64,000 nucleotides of DNA from a virus, in the IMG/VR virus record IMGVR_UViG_3300045125_000034, positions 1-64,000 of that record; one strand, given 5' to 3'. Positions 19,106 through 28,301 of the stretch are shown piece by piece. The number at the start of each line of letters is the position of its first letter. The stretch's first letter is position 1. Below the pieces are notes generated by a model. It was not told where the DNA came from and ran no database searches. It saw nothing but the letters and a program-made list of their open reading frames with translations. The translations under genes and the position numbers were made by a program.

Positions 19106-19112
19106 GATTGAA

Positions 19113-19496
19113 ATGTATCGCCTGACTGTAAACACCGAACCGCACAATCAAACTCACGAACACCTGCCGCCTGTTCCCGTCACGAAGGCATGGCTCTATC
19201 ACACCGATACCAATACTTGGCTACTGCACCTTGAGGGTCAGTTCGGTGGAGTGGGAGTCTCTGCTGCCCGTGCCGATGCTGGTATCTGTATCTACGATCC
19301 CTATGGGCATTTCCGTCCTGTGGAGATTCGTATCACCTGCACCGACAAGAATGAGTTTTGAAAATCCGTGGATCGCATAAGGTCTCTCAGATTATGATTG
19401 ATGAGGCCCGGCGAGGGCGTAGATCACATCAGCGTGGCTATGACCAACATCACCAACGACAAGTGGACTGATGTTGCGAAGTGGAGCCGAGACTGA
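19113..19496 (+). CDS. Protein of unknown function after cobT
   Basis: ATG behind AAAAAGGAG, overlapping or abutting the cobT end. MYRLTVNTEPHNQTHEHLPP, KAWLYHTDTNTWLLHLEGQF, ICIYDPYGHFRPVEIRITC, then after a shift RGSHKVSQIMIDEA and VDHISVAMTNITNDKWTDVA ending KWSRD. About 128 aa, beta-rich. Last gene of the operon before a strong terminator. Confidence 0.55.
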
Positions 19497-19521
19497 ACTA
19501 CTAAGATCGTTTGAGGGTCAG

Positions 19522-19559
19522 ACCCCTGTAGGTGTAAGAGCCTACGGGGTTTTTGTTTT
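19522..19559 (+). terminator. Rho-independent terminator
   Basis: ACCCCTGTAGG / CCTACGGGGT stem with loop TGTAAGAG, followed by TTTTTGTTTT. Ends the cobS/cobT block. Confidence 0.9.
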
Positions 19560-19802
19560 AACGCTAAATTCAAATTTCAAACTTGAATTCGAAAAGGGAG
19601 CGTAGTCGCGCCGGAAAAACGACCCCCTGTTTTAGTTTTGCGAGCGGCGGGTTCCCATGCAAGCAAGGGCCGAGTGCCGAGAATTTTTGAAGTCCGCAGG
19701 TTCGCCCAAATAAAGACCCCCCTTTAGTTTACCTTGTTGATTTCAGTTGCCCCGAAATGCCTTTTACCCCCGAGGTGAAATTATTACAAAACAGGTCGAG
19801 TC
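19560..19802. other. Intergenic region between early-type and late blocks
   Basis: No gene seen. Contains an AT-rich imperfect palindrome (AATTCAA ... TTGAATT, about 19567-19590) and C/G-rich runs (GACCCCCCTTTAG). Could hold an origin or a pause site; nothing decisive. Confidence 0.35.
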
Positions 19803-19809
19803 CTAAATA
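19803..19809 (+). promoter_or_regulatory. T4-type late promoter
   Basis: CTAAATA then 5 nt then ATG 19815: predicted leaderless start of the late block. Confidence 0.55.
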
Positions 19810-19814
19810 TCACT

Positions 19815-20006
19815 ATGCCAAAGCAACAACAAATATATGCTTCTGTGTCTACATCTAGGACTAATGTTCCTCGTATTCCCGTAGTTTCTTTGACTAATAA
19901 TGACAACCCACAGTCATCGGTTCCCCCATCTGATCTTCGACAACAAATAGATGCCAGTAGAGCAATGAGTTACTTGATGGGCAGGTACGGTAAATCAAAT
20001 TCCTAA
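19815..20006 (+). CDS. Small late protein of unknown function, intact
   Basis: 63 aa without interruption: MPKQQQIYASVSTSRTNVPR ... DASRAMSYLMGRYGKSNS. Polar N-terminus, probably partly disordered. First gene of the late cluster, directly behind a late box. Confidence 0.6.
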   Translation: MPKQQQIYASVSTSRTNVPRIPVVSLTNNDNPQSSVPPSDLRQQIDASRAMSYLMGRYGKSNS

Positions 20007-20009
20007 ATA
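20003..20009 (+). promoter_or_regulatory. T4-type late promoter
   Basis: CTAAATA overlapping the previous stop, 7 nt before ATG 20017. Confidence 0.5.
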
Positions 20010-20016
20010 CTTTACC

Positions 20017-20406
20017 ATGAAGTCCTTCAAGCAACACATCTCTGAAATGTTCGTCACTTGGGAGGAACTTGGCCGACTTGAGAGAGTCCTTGACAATATG
20101 TTCGCTCAGGTTGGATTGGACATCGCCTTCACCAAGCACTTTTGGGAACGCATCAACGGTAGCCGAATGTATGGTGGTACTGTCAGCATCGTGGATATCA
20201 AAGATGCTTTCAACAAGACCTTTCAGAAGTATGCCAAGCAGATTGTTACAAAGCCGGTGAACTGGACGGCAGTAATCAACGATGTCAGCAAGGGTCTGAA
20301 CATGCCCTTCACTCTAGCATGGGACAAGATCGGTAAGCGTATGGTGATGATGACCGCCATGAAGAAACATGACTTCAAGACTCCCGATCCAAAGTTGAAG
20401 GTTTGA
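20017..20406 (+). CDS. Putative head-packaged protein with capsid-targeting N-terminus
   Basis: Intact 129 aa. N-terminus MKSFKQHISEMFVTWEELGR has the form of the T4 internal-protein targeting peptide (MKTYQEFIAE) with IxE at residues 8-10. The rest (HFWERINGSRMYGGTVSIVD, FQKYAKQIVTKPVNWTAVIN, KIGKRMVMMTAMKKHDFKTP) resembles small toxin-like or nuclease-like folds (an RMVxxTAxK strand near the end), with no certain family. Inferred to enter the head during assembly and be injected with DNA. Confidence 0.6.
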   Translation: MKSFKQHISEMFVTWEELGRLERVLDNMFAQVGLDIAFTKHFWERINGSRMYGGTVSIVDIKDAFNKTFQKYAKQIVTKPVNWTAVINDVSKGLNMPFTLAWDKIGKRMVMMTAMKKHDFKTPDPKLKV

Positions 20407-20413
20407 AAAAAAA

Positions 20414-21146
20414 ATGCCGAAGCAAATACAAAAGAGCTGGTTTGACTATGATACCTACCGCAACCGTGGAGTGTATAAACGATGTTGGTGGTATTGGTAC
20501 GGATATCGTGTATTCTATGAAGCTGGGGTCAAAAAAGTAACGCAGACCACTCCACAAAAAAACCTAACTGCCCAACACGATATTCCCCCAAGAGGAATGA
20601 CCCAAACGGATTGGGATAGATTCAAAAAGGGTTTATGTTGGGCAGAGAGCAGTCCTGATTGCCCCTGCTGCGATGATAAGGTTGGTGCTTCCGATGATGT
20701 TGGTAGATATCAAACAACCCCGATACAGGTTGCGGATATCTATCAGTACTATTGCAAAGATTGTAGATCTGACAGATGTAAAAAGGGGTGTACGGATCTT
20801 CTAGCAATATGTCCAAAGGCAAAGGATAGTGATTCTTCTTGTGCGAAGGACCAAGCAGTATCAGATAAACTTCTTGAACTATGGTCTAATGGAAGATGGT
20901 ATCCGCATATCGAAAGACAACCAAATGAAACTGATTGGCATTATTACCATAGAATTATCGGCATATGGCATTGCGGAAGGCCATCCAGAACATCATGTGC
21001 GGAGTATGGTCCTATCCCGCCGTTAACAGTTCCGGGTCAGAACTACTTTGTGAAGTTCTGAGTGTGAGTACAAGCGTAACGGAGGAACAGGGCCGGATCC
21101 CGATGGTTGGAATCAAGATTGGTGCAAGCCTAAAGGTAATAAATAA
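20414..21146 (+). CDS. Cys-rich late protein of unknown function
   Basis: 215 uninterrupted codons from MPKQIQKSWFDYDTYRNRGV, then one indel near 21060 and continuation CEYKRNGGTGPDPDGWNQDW to GNK, about 243 aa. Many Cys pairs (SPDCPCCDD, YYCKDCRSDRCKKGCTDLLA) suggest zinc or disulfide stabilisation. YKRCWWYWYGYRVFY is strongly aromatic. No family recognised. Its stop lies in TAATAAATAA, which also contains a late-box-like sequence. Confidence 0.5.
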
Positions 21147-21172
21147 CAGAAGCGGTATCGGAAGGAACAACC

Positions 21173-21981
21173 ATGAAGAACTACTTTGATTTGATGCAGC
21201 AACTCAACGAGGTCGCCAAGGGCGGAACGGTCCCTTGGGCAGGCAAGACACGCGGTCCCTTACTTCAAGGGTAAGAGCGGCATGGACATGTTGGCGGGAG
21301 TTGAAGCCGACGCTAGACTCTATGCCCAACGCATGAAGGAGATGCAACCCATCTTCGCTGCTATTGATGACTACAAGGCAGGCAAGCCAGTTTCCGATGC
21401 CATGATGAAGTTGATCGCTACCCTATATCAAGCAGTTGGGAATCAAGCGTGGCACTATGGCCGGTCCTGCTGCAAAGACTCCCGTGGCTACCCGTCCTCC
21501 ATTCAACTGGACAACAGGTGGAGCAGGTTGGTGGCATCCGATCAAGCAATGGTTCCGCTTCAGCCACGACGGCGATAACTACCATGTGACTCAGGTCTAC
21601 AAGAGTCCCGAGAAGTTCGGCATCACTCACAACGAGGTCAGAGCAGTCATCAAGGACTACATCATGAATACACGGGGGGACTATCTTGTTGATAGACTCA
21701 GAGCGAACATTCACTTAAAGAGACTAACAATAGATCAGGCAGTCTTGGAGTTGGGGCAGGAAATCTATAGTGGTAGTAGAGACATCTTCAGACCTCTACA
21801 GAAGTATGTCTACAACCGTGGATGGCTCAAGATCTATGGTGGGCGTGACTGCTACTTGGAGGGAACTATGGAGTCCTCTTTGAAGGCAGCGATGCGTGAG
21901 ATCATCAAGTCCTATGGTGACAAGACCGACTACAATGTAGAGGTCGCTTCACCACAGACCAACAGACGAGTACCCAAATAG
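21173..21981 (+). CDS. Putative head-packaged protein, frameshifted
   Basis: About 268 aa behind GGAAGGAAC. N-terminus MKNYFDLMQQLNEVAKGG (LNE as possible cleavage site). Then GPYFKGKSGMDMLAGVEADA, PPFNWTTGGAGWWHPIKQWF, RFSHDGDNYHVTQVYKSPEK, EVRAVIKDYIMNTRGDYLVD, AAMREIIKSYGDKTDYNVEV. Two indels. No enzymatic motif I can name. Confidence 0.5.
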
Positions 21982-22033
21982 CAAGTACTACAACAGACAG
22001 TCTTCCCGCGAACAGTACGCTTCATAATGTTAC

Positions 22034-22612
22034 ATGGTACGGTTCAAGTCATTCATCGCTGAGTCCAAAGGTATTCAGCCTGCCCGTGTTCAGGCAGGCG
22101 AGATCATCTTCACGGACAAGCAGAACAATGTGTGGCTTGCAACCGAGTGGCACTACTTCAAGCGGTTTCTAGATCCCAACAGCAAGAACGAGAACCCCGA
22201 ATATCTGCGAGCGGTGCAGATGGCTAGCACTCTCGTCGGCGGTCAAAAGGCGAACCCCAAGGGCATCGTCCTCATCAAGTTGACCAACGACAACAACGCC
22301 AGCATCACTCTTGCCCGTTACACCACGACACCTGAAGCCCCAAGCAAGATCGGCAACGAGGAGTTCTCGCAGGCGGGCTATGAGCGTAGAACCAAGATGG
22401 GCGGTCAACTCTCTAGACTCTCCTCTAATGATCTACTCTTAGGTCACACGCCCGTTGAAGTCCTTCGCGTTGCAGACAACAACATCCCTCACTATGTCTT
22501 CCATAACGCGAACACTCTGCGTGATAGAATCATTCGCAACATGCAGTCAAGCAAGTTCAATGTGCTGCTCCGTGAGCCATCGGTGATCCAAGCAACCAAG
22601 GAGTTCTTGTGA
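22034..22612 (+). CDS. Putative head-packaged protein, intact frame
   Basis: 192 codons. N-terminus MVRFKSFIAESKGIQPARVQ matches the capsid-targeting pattern (IAE, as in T4 IPIII). The body is mixed alpha/beta (DKQNNVWLATEWHYFKRFLD, NPKGIVLIKLTNDNNASITL, VADNNIPHYVFHNANTLRDR). It may in truth run on into the next reading frame (CDGGATHFDWSKVGQLMNTQ) after one base correction, giving a protein of about 500 aa. Confidence 0.55.
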   Translation: MVRFKSFIAESKGIQPARVQAGEIIFTDKQNNVWLATEWHYFKRFLDPNSKNENPEYLRAVQMASTLVGGQKANPKGIVLIKLTNDNNASITLARYTTTPEAPSKIGNEEFSQAGYERRTKMGGQLSRLSSNDLLLGHTPVEVLRVADNNIPHYVFHNANTLRDRIIRNMQSSKFNVLLREPSVIQATKEFL

Positions 22613-23543
22613 TGGTGGGGCAACACACTTTGATTGGTCCAAGGTTGGTCAGTTGATGAACACACAGGACCGCATCAAGTTCGGCATCTACCTTGCATCA
22701 GAGTTGGGCTATGCCTTTTGGGTTCTATCGGGCAAGAGCATCGGTGCATTCCCCGGCATGTCCATCATCAAGTTCTTCGCAGTCCCAACCGACAACACCA
22801 ACACCTCCTATGACTCCTACCTCCGTGGTGTTCTCAAGGGAGGCTCAGGCATCGCAAACCCTCATGGTGTCCTCCAAGACCATTGCAGGCAAGAAGGGTG
22901 GAGCAAGGTCAACGATCCTCCCTGCTCTCAACGGCATGGCAAAAGGCATCGCCAACTATAACACACTCAACAACAAGTTCTTGGCGGCGTTGCTTCCATA
23001 CTTCAAGGAGAGTGCAACGGGCGGAAGAACCATCTACCCGTTCATGATTGAGAAGGTGCTTGGTCTCAAGGGAGTGATCCCTGAGCCTGTCGTGTTTGGA
23101 ATCGCATCTGCAAGTTGCATGAGAAAAGAAAAGGCAAACTGACAGACGCAGAGATGGCAGAACTTGAGAAGCAAGTTGTCGCGGTGCAGAAGAAGGTTGC
23201 ATCAGGAGTCGTGCTGCCGGGTATCAACAAGACAGCACCACTCAACCACAACGCTGCTCGCTATCCATCTCCTCCACAATGGAAGGAGTTCTCTCGTTAC
23301 ATCTCTGACATCTTCTGTGATGCGATCTGCTTCGGTCTAAGCTCCGATGGTGCATCAGACATGAGACCAACCATCTCATGGCAGATAGACATGGACATCC
23401 GAGAGTTCACCCGCACGGGCATGGTCAACTACATCATGAAGGAAGTCTCGCAGGAGATGAAGGGAATGTACATTGACGGAGGCAAGCAGTCAGCAGGCGA
23501 TCCGTCACGCAACATCACATGGCTTGGAGCAAGACCGCTATGA
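22613..23543 (+). CDS. Late protein of unknown function, frameshifted
   Basis: About 300 aa from three frames: DRIKFGIYLASELGYAFWVL, SIGAFPGMSIIKFFAVPTDN, LKGGSGIANP, then KTIAGKKGGARSTILPALNG, MIEKVLGLKGVIPEPVVFGI, GKLTDAEMAELEKQVVAVQK, EFSRYISDIFCDAICFGLSS, MDIREFTRTGMVNYIMKEVS. No start of its own is obvious, which favours fusion with the preceding gene. Unknown function; the context suggests a packaged protein. Confidence 0.5.
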
Positions 23544-24256
23544 GATCCTTCTCTCAACACATCAGCGAGAAAGCAAGTTGGATCCTCGTCTTGTTCCAAC
23601 AGGACCAACCTTGGATGAGAAGGGCATGAGTCTATGTGAGTTGCTAGCAGGTAGCAGAGAACAGTTCATCAAGCACTACAACGCGATAGTCAGGGGAGAA
23701 TACATGTCCACAAAAGAGAACATGCCCCTGTTTAAGTTGAGTACGCATGCAGGACAGTTCATCAAAGCATTGGCACAATGGTTTGACCAAGCAGGAGGCA
23801 AGAAGGATTGGTTCCTTCCACTCTTGATGGAAGCAGGTAAGTGTTCAGGCAGAGGACAATGGACATACCACACAGGCAAGGTTTACCGTGGAGTTCTGAA
23901 GAGTTTGGAGAGTGTAGACTTTGTGTTGGAAGACAAGTTTGCTAGTATGCCCGATGCAATGACGGGAGAGTTCTTGGTTGGAACAGCAACATACAAGAGC
24001 ATCTACCCAATGCAGTCGTGGTCTACCAAGGCAGAGGTAACCTTTGAGTTCGCCAACACCGACTACAACAGAAGTGTTCAATGGTCCTACCTTGAAAGGT
24101 AGAAAGAAGAGTACTCAATGATCTTTGAGACTGTACTGCCAAAGAATGAAACCTTTCTCAAGCGACAACATCACTTCTGTATATAGCAAGGTCTAATGAA
24201 TACGAAGTCCTCCGTATCGGCAACGCCCCACTCAAGTGCAAGGTGTACATATGGTA
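23540..24256 (+). CDS. Putative head-packaged ADP-ribosyltransferase (Alt-like)
   Basis: About 239 aa. N-terminus MRSFSQHISEKASW is a capsid-targeting-like peptide (ISE). The catalytic pattern is that of R-S-E type ADP-ribosyltransferases: KVYRGVLKS (Arg), SIYPMQSWSTKAEVTFEFA (S-T-S-like strand) and NEYEVLRIGN (ExE). The order and spacing fit. In T4, Alt is packaged in the head and injected to modify host RNA polymerase; I infer a similar use. Substrate unknown. Frameshifts at about 23580, 24100 and 24195. ATG 23540 overlaps the stop of the previous gene. Confidence 0.7.
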
Positions 24257-24527
24257 TGATTCGTTTCAAAGATCTTGTTGGGATAGTTTAGTTGAAACAG
24301 CAATGGCAAACGATCTAGCAAATGCCATGAGAAAAGAGTTCAACAAGGATGACCCAACGAAGACCAAGCATGACAAGTCCAAGAAGGTGTTGAAGAAGAT
24401 ACTCTCAAAGAACTTGGGGTTTGGCGACAAGGGAGCGGAGTTCCTTGTAGAGAAGACGAAGTTCTACAAGAACATCATTATCAAGATGAAAGTCTTGTTT
24501 GTTGATCTCAATGAGTATCCGATATGA
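24256..24527 (+). CDS. Small basic late protein, frameshifted
   Basis: MIRFKDL then after one shift DSLVETAMANDLANAMRKEF, NKDDPTKTKHDKSKKVLKKI, GDKGAEFLVEKTKFYKNIII, ending VDLNEYPI. About 90 aa, Lys-rich and helical. The N-terminus (MIRFKDLxxxSLVE) follows the capsid-targeting pattern loosely. Unknown function. Confidence 0.5.
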
Positions 24528-25370
24528 AACGCTTCACCCACTACATCAACGAGATCTTCAACAGCCCACGGGTCCGAACACTTGGAAGCGAGTGGCTGTG
24601 TCCACCAACGATGCTGCGAACTACAAGTTCACTATGGCATTCGTAAACGGCGGCTACGCATTGGCTCCTTCATGCTGCAAAGAGTTGGTTGACTTCTATG
24701 AGAAGAATGGAATCATGATAGATGTGAAGAGGAGTACTAGTTGCTACGTGACATGTACACATACAAGAAGGGCAACCCCGACCGACCAGACACCCCGACC
24801 GTACTTGATGGTCTAACCTACATGGTTGGGTTTGCATCCTTCAGTAGTGCCGTCATCAGGGGTTGACTACGGTAGCCTGTTCTCTCTGCGTAACAAGAAC
24901 ATCCCCCAATGTCTGCTTCCGTCATTTGGAACAACTGTTATGAGATGTGGTTCAGCGCAGATGATTCTGTTCTTGGATTCCCCGAAGGATTGGTAAAGGG
25001 TCATGCATCCAATAGCCTTGGGTGGGTATGCTCACGCAAGGACTGCCTTGGTACGGACGATGACTTGGGAGTGATGAGCGGGTCTGCGGCTATCTCTGTC
25101 TTCAATGCGTTGTTTGCAATCATTGAAGACTTCATCAAGACCAAGAGACCATCGGGCATCATCATAGGAAGTAAAAGCGGAGCCAAGGGTTCTAGGTCTG
25201 CCATCTACAAGCGTATGGGCAAGATGGCTGCACAGAAGTTTGGCGGTCAGTACTATGATCTAGATCAATACAGAACTCCACAAGCCCGAGAGGGTCTGAT
25301 GCATGGAGTATTTGTAACTTTGGGAGTACGCCCAAAGACCTTCTTACTGCACCATCACAAAAGTAAATAG
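24524..25370 (+). CDS. Putative head-packaged protein with phage 'SRxKLYxRM' C-terminal domain
   Basis: About 280 aa. N-terminus MKRFTHYINEIFNSP (INE). Then KRVAVSTNDAANYKFTMAFV, LDGLTYMVGFASFSSAV, GSAAISVFNALFAIIEDFIK, RPSGIIIGSKSGAKGSRSAI and YKRMGKMAAQKFGGQYYDLD. The last 90 residues (VFxTVxxIIxxFIKxxxPxxIxxxxxxxxSRxxxYxRMxxxxA) match a domain frequent in T4-like phage proteins of unknown activity. Three indels. Confidence 0.55.
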
Positions 25371-25378
25371 GGGGACAC

Positions 25379-25775
25379 ATGTACGAGTACTCAATATCAG
25401 AAGTAGTTAAGGTAGTAGACGGAGACACACTAGAGGTGGTCTTTGATGTCGGCTTCAGTATGTTCTGCAAGCAGCGTGTGCGTCTAGACGGAATAGACAC
25501 ACCCGAGTCATTCACATCCGATGCCAACGAAGAAGTTTGGGTTGGAAGCCAAGGAGTTCCTGAAGGAGTGGGTCAGTAAGCAGAAGAAACTTCGTGCCAA
25601 GACAACCAAGGATGACAAGTATGGTAGAATCCTTGCTCGCATCTACGGCGACAATCCCGATGTCTGCATCAACGACGAGATGATAAACAAGGGTTACGCT
25701 TGGGGCTACGACGGCGGTACGAAGCAGAAGGACTTCAACCACCTGCTAGAACAGCGTAAAAAGGCAGCAGTCTAA
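25379..25775 (+). CDS. Thermonuclease-like nuclease (SNase family)
   Basis: About 131 aa, one frameshift near 25520. VVKVVDGDTLEVVFDVGF, KQRVRLDGIDTPES, KKFGLEAKEFLKEWVSKQKK, KTTKDDKYGRILARIYGDN, INDEMINKGYAWGYDGGTK. Order and catalytic residues (D of VDGDT, R of RLDGIDTPE, and D/K-YGRxL) are those of staphylococcal-nuclease-type enzymes, which cut DNA and RNA using Ca2+. No signal peptide seen. Probably degrades host nucleic acid. Confidence 0.85.
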
Positions 25776-25802
25776 AGTCCGAATAATCTTTGGATAATCA
25801 CT

Positions 25803-25839
25803 ACCCACCCTCTTGACGGGGGTGGGTTTGTGTTATAAT
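25803..25839 (+). promoter_or_regulatory. Overlapping terminator hairpin and sigma70-like promoter
   Basis: ACCCACCC / GGGTGGGT hairpin followed by TTTGTGTT would end the thermonuclease transcript. Its loop holds TTGACG, and TATAAT follows after 15 bp, so the two signals share the same DNA. ATG 25846 is 6 nt after the -10. Confidence 0.65.
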
Positions 25840-25845
25840 TACGGT

Positions 25846-26100
25846 ATGACTACTACACCGACCAACGATCCAACATTCCCGTCCTCCAAGTTCCGTGCTC
25901 GTTACGGGTTGGAGCGAACCGTGTTCAAGTTGACTGACACCACCTTCCTTGTGGAGGGCGAGAGCATGTTCTCGCGGGGTTCTACTGACGAGCAGGGCAG
26001 GCAGGTCATGGCAGACTTTGAGGGAGGGGCCGTACCTTGCCCGTGGGTGTTCGCTGCGATTGGCAACGGACTGCCCCTACGCACCCGAGAAGAGGTCTGA
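25846..26100 (+). CDS. Small protein of unknown function, intact
   Basis: 84 aa: MTTTPTNDPTFPSSKFRARY, GLERTVFKLTDTTFLVEGES, PWVFAAIGNGLPLRTREEV. Probably a small beta-rich protein. No family recognised. Directly behind a promoter. Confidence 0.6.
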   Translation: MTTTPTNDPTFPSSKFRARYGLERTVFKLTDTTFLVEGESMFSRGSTDEQGRQVMADFEGGAVPCPWVFAAIGNGLPLRTREEV

Positions 26101-26103
26101 CGA

Positions 26104-26235
26104 TTGAGACTGCTAAGGTTCCTGACATGGGAGCAGCGGTGCGAGGCGTTGGGACTGCCAACCGACACTCCGAAGCCCAAGAATCCTTGGGCGACAGCCT
26201 TCGTGACCCTGTTTAGAAAACCAGTAAGACCCTAA
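26104..26235 (+). CDS. Small protein of unknown function
   Basis: TTG start 3 nt after the previous stop: RLLRFLTWEQRCEALGLPTD ... WATAFVTLFRKPVRP, 43 aa. Basic with aromatic residues. A TTG start makes it uncertain. Confidence 0.35.
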   Translation: MRLLRFLTWEQRCEALGLPTDTPKPKNPWATAFVTLFRKPVRP

Positions 26236-26253
26236 AACAAATTCCCCCGAAGC

Positions 26254-26287
26254 CCCTGTCATCGTGCTAACGCCGATGGCGGGGGTT
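26254..26287 (+). terminator. Rho-independent terminator
   Basis: CCCCTGTCATCG ... CGATGGCGGGG stem followed by TTTATAAA; its T-run merges into the late box that follows. Confidence 0.65.
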
Positions 26288-26295
26288 TATAAATA
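26288..26295 (+). promoter_or_regulatory. T4-type late promoter
   Basis: TATAAATA, with AGGAGA before ATG 26314: a leadered late transcript. Confidence 0.7.
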
Positions 26296-26313
26296 GGGTA
26301 CAGGAGATTGTCT

Positions 26314-27118
26314 ATGTACAACTATCAGAAGAGATTGCTAGAGGAATCCGTTGCACTACCCCAGAAGGAAGTCGTTCTAACTGAAGGGGTTGTTGATTTT
26401 ATCAAGAACGCTCTCAAGCGTGAACCCCTTCTTTCACAGATCATGGCTCTCCGTGCTGCCAAGGATAAGTTGAGCAAGGTAGAGTATCAGAAGAGAGTAG
26501 AAGCCATCAAGTATACAGCTGCTACCTATCTCTTCAAGGGTTCGGCTCTCGCCACGATGGGTCTGACACTAGCACACAAAACAGGATTGATGAAGGTCTT
26601 GGACAAGGTAGTTCATCACATAGCAAAAGATCCACACCACGCAACTGAGATTGACCATCTCATACACTCTGCGTTGGGTGTGGTAAAGGTCTTTGCAGAA
26701 TACACCCCCGAAGGAGATACTTTGGAAGAGGCTCCTGCTGCAACGGCAACAAGTAAAGACTACAACTCAAGAGTCATGTCTGCTATGGCTATAGTCAAAG
26801 CAGTAAAGGAAAAGGCAAAGCAACTTGGAGTGAGAGTGGATGCCGATGGCAAAACCGTCACTTGCACCAAGGAGTTCACCAAGGGCGACAACAATGCATT
26901 CCGTCATGCATACGATGCTTGCTACAGCGTCATCTGTCTGTTCAAGTTCACAAAGAACAGTAACCTGTGGGGATGCTCAACCGCAGGCTTCGGCGTAGGA
27001 CACAGGAGTGCATCAAGAACGGACGCATAGTTCTAAACAAAAGTGGAGATGGGACACAACTACAGTTCAGAGGACTCAAGCGGTGGTCTGTACCTCTCCA
27101 ACGGAATGCGATTGACTG
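26314..27118 (+). CDS. Putative head-packaged protein of unknown function
   Basis: About 265 aa; 235 codons are open before one indel near 26990. N-terminus MYNYQKRLLEESVALPQKEV fits the capsid-targeting pattern loosely (LLE). Helical middle: KNALKREPLLSQIMALRAAK, HIAKDPHHATEIDHLIHSAL; Lys-rich C-terminal part ends RRTQECIKNGRIVLNKSGDG, FRGLKRWSVPLQRNAID. The ALATMGLTLAHKTGLMKVL segment may be an amphipathic or membrane helix. Confidence 0.5.
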
Positions 27119-27730
27119 AAGAGAACCTTGAAGAAGCAATGCAGATTAACGAACTTAGAGCAGGAGATACCGTCAAGGTTCCGCACAACGGTAAGATGGT
27201 AAAGGGCAAGATTGTTCGTTACGATGATGGAGGAACAAACAAGGCACGACAGTCGGGTGGTGGTTATGTGGTTGATGTTGGTGAACCAGCAAGCGTACTT
27301 GTACCAGCCCCACAAGATTGTCAAAGAAGCCATTACTGTAGGGGATATTTTGAATAGCAAGAAAAAGCCAGAGTGGAAGTTTGTAACAAAACTCAAGGAG
27401 TGGAGTGGGCTTCGTGAGTTCCTAAACAAGAGCGGAGCGATTGAATGGCTAAAAAGTGTGGGCTATACTAATGTCAACTATGATTATGTTAAGGCACAGG
27501 TTCTAGGTAAGAAGTATTACGCTCCATGTGCAATCATTCACACGGCAATATACGACCCATCAGCAAACGGAGATGTGTCGCACAACATCGTGGCTCCAAC
27601 CCAAGGGGTTTTGGATCAGATGTCATGGACATATAAAGGTCTTGAGAAGATCGCTCCCGGCAAGAGAGGCGAGAAGACTTTCAGTACAGGCATGAAGATC
27701 GTAGCAACAATATTAGCAGTAGGAGAGTAA
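27106..27730 (+). CDS. Late protein of unknown function, frameshifted
   Basis: ATG overlapping the end of the previous gene: MRLTEENLEEAMQINELRAG, DTVKVPHNGKMVKGKIVRYD (SH3/KOW-like strand pattern), then EAITVGDILNSKKKPEWKFV, KLKEWSGLREFLNKSGAIEW and HNIVAPTQGVLDQMSWTYKG. About 208 aa. One shift near 27300. Function unknown. Confidence 0.5.
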
Positions 27731-27732
27731 TC

Positions 27733-27852
27733 ATGGGAAGAGTTAGAGATGCAAGCAAGTCGTTTGGATGCAAGGGGGTTACAAGACTCGCAAAGAGATC
27801 CAAGGGCATTTCCCGTGCAGGATTACCAAAGATATACGCACCATGCTTCTGA
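27733..27852 (+). CDS. Small basic protein
   Basis: MGRVRDASKSFGCKGVTRLA KRSKGISRAGLPKIYAPCF, 39 aa and intact, 2 nt after the previous stop. Arg/Lys-rich; may bind nucleic acid. It may extend after an indel. Confidence 0.45.
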   Translation: MGRVRDASKSFGCKGVTRLAKRSKGISRAGLPKIYAPCF

Positions 27853-27885
27853 TGGTGGCATAGCAAGAATGCAAACGAAAGCAAA

Positions 27886-28014
27886 ATGAAATCGTTCAGG
27901 AAGTTCTTGGAAGACAAATGGAGTAAGGACTATAAGAAGTCTATCAACTGCTCCAACCCCAAGGGCTTCTCACAACGCGCCCATTGTCAGGGCAGAAAGA
28001 AGAGAGGTAAGTAA
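27886..28014 (+). CDS. Small phage protein with NPKGFSQRAHCxGRKKR tail
   Basis: Intact 42 aa: MKSFRKFLEDKWSKDYKKSI followed by NCSNPKGFSQRAHCQGRKKR. The tail is a conserved block (DUF5872-like) repeated in many T4-like and marine phage proteins. The first ten residues again look like a capsid-targeting peptide (FLED rather than LxE). Role unknown. Confidence 0.65.
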   Translation: MKSFRKFLEDKWSKDYKKSINCSNPKGFSQRAHCQGRKKRGK

Positions 28015-28015
28015 T

Positions 28016-28186
28016 ATGCAGAATCGTAGATTCATCGCACCAAAGTTTCATGAGAGACCACAGCCCGTAAGTCCTTTGAGTGCTCCTCAGCCAGAGGTGG
28101 TGGAGGAAATTAAACAACCCGAGACTCATGTTGAGACTCCCGTGGTTGAAGATAAGAAGACACCAAAAGACAAGAAGCAGAATTGA
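28016..28186 (+). CDS. Small disordered protein, intact
   Basis: 56 aa: MQNRRFIAPKFHERPQPVSP then Pro/Glu/Lys-rich to DKKTPKDKKQN. Probably unstructured. It starts 1 nt after the preceding stop. Confidence 0.5.
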   Translation: MQNRRFIAPKFHERPQPVSPLSAPQPEVVEEIKQPETHVETPVVEDKKTPKDKKQN

Positions 28187-28301
28187 AGTTGATTTTTGCT
28201 GCGAAAACGGCATAACAACTTTTAATATCTCCTCTTCTCCCATCGTGTATACTACATACATGACCATCCAAATCGGGTGGCACTTATAAGGAGAAAGAGT
28301 A

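Noticed and set aside
28260-28289. 9-aa upstream ORF (MTIQIGWHL) as a leader peptide
   Set aside because: No ribosome site and no attenuator-like pairing with the following gene; too short to support.
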